Positions 60,184 to 64,000 of a stretch of 64,000 nucleotides of DNA are shown piece by piece. Source of the DNA: Rutidosis leptorrhynchoides. Lineage: Eukaryota; Streptophyta; Magnoliopsida; Asterales; Asteraceae. The notes below the pieces were generated by a model that saw nothing but the letters and a program-made list of their open reading frames with translations, had not been told where the DNA came from and did not search any database. Positions within the stretch are counted from its first letter, which is position 1; each line of letters opens with the position of its first letter. The position numbers and the translations under genes are program-made. The stretch spans positions 5,328,501 to 5,392,500 of the forward strand of contig NC_092333.1 in the NCBI RefSeq assembly GCF_046630445.1. The letters run 5' to 3'.

Positions 60184-60378
60184 CTATCACATAATATCAA
60201 ACACGTTAAGAGATTAATATATCACATAATATTCATATGTTAAAAATATATAGTTTCCAACAAAAATGTTAAGCAATCATTTTTAAAGAAAACACGGTCG
60301 AAGTCCAGACTCACTAATGCATCCTAACAAACTCGATAAGACACACTAATGCAAATTTTCTGGTTCTCTAAGACCAAT

Positions 60379-60390
60379 GCTCGGATACCA
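60379..60390 (-). other. Primer-binding site of element C (initiator tRNA-Met type)
   Basis: TGGTATCCGAGC on the minus strand, two bases from the LTR end at 60393. Confidence 0.78.
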
Positions 60391-60392
60391 AC

Positions 60393-63300
60393 TGAAATAT
60401 CCCGTTCTTATTGATTAAAAACGTTCCATATTAATTGATTTCGTTGCGAGGTTTTGACCTCTATATGAGACGTTTTTCAAAGACTGCATTCATTTTAAAA
60501 CAAACCATAACCTTTATTTCATCAATAAAGGTTTAAAAAGCTTTACGTAGATTATCAAATAATGATAATCTAAAATATCCTGTTTACACACGACCATTAC
60601 ATAATGGTTTACAATACAAATATGTTACAACAAAATAAGTTTCTTGAATGCAGTTTTTACACAATATCATACAAGCATGGACTCCAAATCTCGTCCTTAT
60701 TTAAGTATGCGACAGCGGAAGCTCTTAATAATCACCTGAGAATAAACATGCTTAAAACGTCAACAAAAATGTTGGTGAGTTACAGGTTTAACCTATATAT
60801 ATCAAATCGTAACAATAGACCACAAGATTTCATATTTCAATACACATCCCATACATAGAGATAAAAATCATTCATATGGTGAACACCTGGTAACCGACAT
60901 TAACAAGATGCATATATAAGAATATCCCCATCATTCCGGGACACCCTTCGGATATGATATAAATTTTGAAGTACTAAAGCATCCGGTACTTTGGATGGGG
61001 CTTGTTGGGCCCGATAGATCTATCTTTAGGATTCGCGTCAATTAGGGTGTCTGTTCTCTAATTCTTAGATTACCAGACTTAATAAAAAGGGGCATATTCG
61101 ATTTCGATAATTCAACCATAGAATGTAGTTTCACGTACTTGTGTCTATTTTGTAAATCATTTATAAAACCTGCATGTATTCTCATCCCAAAAATATTAGA
61201 TTTTAAAAGTGGGACTATAACTCACTTTCACAGATTTTTACTTCGTCGGGAAGTAAGACTTGGCCACTGGTTGATTCACGAACCTATAACAATATATACA
61301 TATATATCAAAGTATGTTCAAAATATATTTACAACACTTTTAATATATTTTGATGTTTTAAGTTTATTAAGTCAGCTGTCCTCGTTAGTAACCTACAACT
61401 AGTTGTCCACAGTTAGATATACAGAAATAAATCGATAAATATTATCTTGAATCAATCCACGACCCAGTGTATACGTATCTCAGTATTGATCACAACTCAA
61501 ACTATACATATTTTGGAATCAACCTCAACCCTGTATAGCTAACTCCAACATTCACATATAGAGTGTCTATGGTTGTTCCGAAATATATATAGATGTGTCG
61601 ACATGATAGGTCGAAACATTGTATACGTGTCTATGGTATCTCAAGATTACATAATATACAATACAAGTTGATTAAGTTATGGTTGGAATAGATTTGTTAC
61701 CAATTTTCACGTAGCTAAAATGAGAAAAATTATCCAATCTTGTTTTACCCATAACTTCTTCATTTTAAATCCGTTTTGAGTGAATCAAATTGCTATGGTT
61801 TCATATTGAACTCTATTTTATGAATCTAAACAGAAAAAGTATAGGTTTATAGTCGGAAAAATAAGTTACAAGTCGTTTTTGTAAAGGTAGTCATTTCAGT
61901 CGAAAGAACGACGTATAGATGACCATTTTAGAAAACATACTTCCACTTTGAGTTTAACCATAATTTTTGGATATAGTTTCATGTTCATAATAAAAATCAT
62001 TTTCTTAGAATAACAACTTTTAAATCAAAGTTTATCATAGTTTTTAATTAACTAACCCAAAACAGCCCGCGGTGTTACTACGACGGCGTAAATCCGGTTT
62101 TACGGTGTTTTTCGTGTTTCCAGGTTTTAAATCATTAAGTTAGCATATCATATAGATATAGAACATGTGTTTAGTTAATTTTAAAAGTCAAGTTAGAAGG
62201 ATTAACTTTTGTTTGCGAACAAGTTTAGAATTAACTAAACTATGTTCTAGTGATTACGAGTTTAAACCTTCGAATAAGATAGTTTTATATATATGAATCG
62301 AATGATGTTATGAACATCATTACTACCTCAAGTTTAGTACGTAAACCTACTGGAAGTGACAAGAAATGATCTAGCTTCAAAGGATCTTGGATGACTTGAA
62401 AGTTCTTGAAGTAGGATCATGACAAAACAAGTTCAAGTAAGATTTTTTTACTCGAATTAAGATAGTTTATAGTTATAGAAATTGAATCAAAGTTTGAATA
62501 TGAATATTACCTTGAATAAGAAAGATAACCTACTGTATATAACAAAGGTTTCTTGATCTTAGATGATTACTTGGAATGGATTAGAAAGCTTGGAAGTAAA
62601 TTAGTAAACTTGAAGGGATTTTTGAAGTGTTCTTGAAGTGTTCTTCCTATGATGATTATAGCTTGATTCTTGAAGTGATTTTTGATGAAGATGATGATTA
62701 ACTACTGGAAAAATACGTTCATAATAGTGTGTGTGTGTGTTGAGAGAGAATTAGAAAGAGAATTGGAAGTGAAATGGAGTGAATGATGAGTGGTAATTGG
62801 TGAGTGGTGAGTGGGGTTAAAAGGAGTTCTAGTTAGTTGACTAGCTCATGGTAGAAGTTAAAATTGATTAGTCATACATGACATAATCAAGATTGGAATC
62901 CCATGCTAGTTCCTATTGGTATATACCCATAGTAAGTACGTTTTGAAGCTGTGTATAATACGGGTAAGAATACGACTAGAATTCTTGATGAAAGAAAAGA
63001 ATGGGAAAGTAACTGTAACCATTTTCGTTAAGTATGAGTGTTTTGATATATGTCTTGAAGTCTTCCAAAAGTATTTTAATACATCTAAATACACTACATG
63101 TATATACATTTTAACTGAGTCGTTAAGTCATCGTTAGTCGTTACATGTAAGTGTTGTTTTGAAACCTTTAAGTTAACGATCTCAATTAATGTTGTTAACC
63201 CATTGTTTATTATATCTAATGAGATGTTAAATTATTATATTATCATGATATTATGATATATTAATATATCTTAATATGATATATATACATTTAAATGTCG

Positions 63301-63645
63301 TTACAACGATAATCGTTACATATATGTCTCGTTTCGAAATCCTTAAGTTAGTAGTCTTGTTTATATGTATATAACTCATTGTTAATATACTTATGGAGAT
63401 ACTTACTTATCATAATCTCATGTTAACCATATGTATATCCATATATATATATCGTCATGTCATTTTTACAAGTTTTAACGTTCGTGAATCGCCGGTCAAC
63501 TTGGGTGGTCAATTGTCTATATGAAACATATTTCAATTAATCAAGTCTTAACAAGTTTGATTGCTTAACATGTTGGAAACATTTAATCATGTAAATATCA
63601 ATCTCAATTAATATATATAAACATGGAAAAGTTCGGGTCACTACA
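60393..63645 (-). repeat. 5' LTR of element C
   Basis: 3253 bp, TGAAATAT to ACTACA, same structure as 50521-53776, including the B-like outer and D-like middle parts. The differences are substitutions and a few 2-3 bp indels in simple repeats. Confidence 0.94.
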
Positions 63646-63650
63646 ATAGC
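63646..63650. repeat. Target-site duplication of element C, right copy (ATAGC)
   Basis: ATAGC directly after ACTACA at 63645; element D pol resumes here (aaccttttctta). Confidence 0.95.
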
Positions 63651-64000
63651 AACCTTTTCTTATTAGTTTACGCGCCTTCAAACTACTAATAAGATTTAAT
63701 TTGGCATTACCCTTTTCTCCGTACACCATTAAGGGTAACCCATTTTCTCTCGAAATGCGAATTGCCTTCTCATGTCAAATAACTTCGGCTTTCACCTTGG
63801 ACATCTAGTCCATTCCAATAATTACGTCGAAGCTTCCCAATTCCACCGGTATCAAATCAATTGCAAACGTTTCACTAACTAAACTAATTTTTCGATTTCG
63901 GCAAATTTTATCAACCTTAATTAGTTTACCGTTTGCTACTCCAACTATATACTTTTTATCCAAAGGCATTAACGGGCAATTTAATTTGGCACAAAATTCT
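63651..64000 (-). pseudogene. Protease region of element D (partial)
   Basis: Continuation of D pol beyond element C. On the minus strand it matches the C protease and following linker, including [39 protein letters not shown] and ENGLPLMV. Stops TAG (a Trp codon in C, after IIGMD) and TGA (a Cys codon in C) interrupt it. The 5' part is beyond the window. Confidence 0.88.

Larger units (their letters stand above)
50521..63645 (-). mobile_element. Element C: near-intact Tekay-type retrotransposon with acidic and F-box ORFs
   Basis: 13,125 bp, perfect TSD ATAGC, LTRs of 3256 and 3253 bp. Order on the minus strand: LTR, primer site (60390), acidic ORF (60183-59569), F-box ORF (59431-58731), gag-pol (58425-53920, stop within the chromodomain), polypurine tract and LTR. 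About 26 LTR mismatches were counted by eye (0.8%). It is the best reference copy of the family in this window. Confidence 0.96.

Overview
This window is plant repeat DNA. I see no single-copy host gene, tRNA, rRNA or CRISPR array. It is a nest of at least seven Ty3/gypsy LTR retrotransposons. Six belong, by their polyprotein or ends, to the chromodomain-bearing Tekay/Del type, and one is an Athila element. The AT-rich sequence and the style of the polyproteins suggest a eudicot, probably Asteraceae; that last step is an impression I could not check.

Layout. E, the only element on the + strand (36160-40511), is a decayed RNase H-integrase-chromodomain fragment present as 2.4 tandem copies of a 1.76 kb unit. 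Element A (minus; 1-4745 plus 34652-36159) ends against E on the left. Element F (40512-44216) is inserted in E on the right. Element D (44217-50520 plus 63651-64000) abuts F on the right, and element C (50521-63645) is inserted in D with target-site duplication (TSD) ATAGC. Element B (4746-34646) is inserted in the LTR of A with TSD GTTAT. The Athila element (10929-27837) is inserted in the pol of B with TSD AACAG; the homologous stretch of element C shows the empty site.

Elements A, B and C share an unusual organisation. Reading on the minus strand: 3.2 kb LTR, initiator-Met-type primer-binding site, an acidic protein ORF (about 204 aa), an F-box protein ORF (about 227 aa, similar to the plant At2g35280 type), then gag-pol and LTR. 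Each of the three F-box copies is broken by a different single lesion, so the ORF was probably intact in the active parents. I regard this cargo as one of the two most interesting items in the window. Element C is close to intact: its gag-pol has one stop, inside the chromodomain.

The other main item is a pair of 14-bp palindromes, CATGCGATCGCATG, whose starts lie exactly 32 bp apart around an unconserved 18-bp spacer. It occurs in both Athila LTRs just upstream of a TATA box, in the Athila leader, in its pol-ORF1 spacer, and in the LTR of F, again just upstream of a TATA box. The LTRs of F and Athila also share several hundred bases of colinear sequence next to the pair, although they belong to different lineages.

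Coordinates of LTR ends and TSDs were read directly. Mismatch counts were made by eye. Family names rest on motif recognition and no database search was run.
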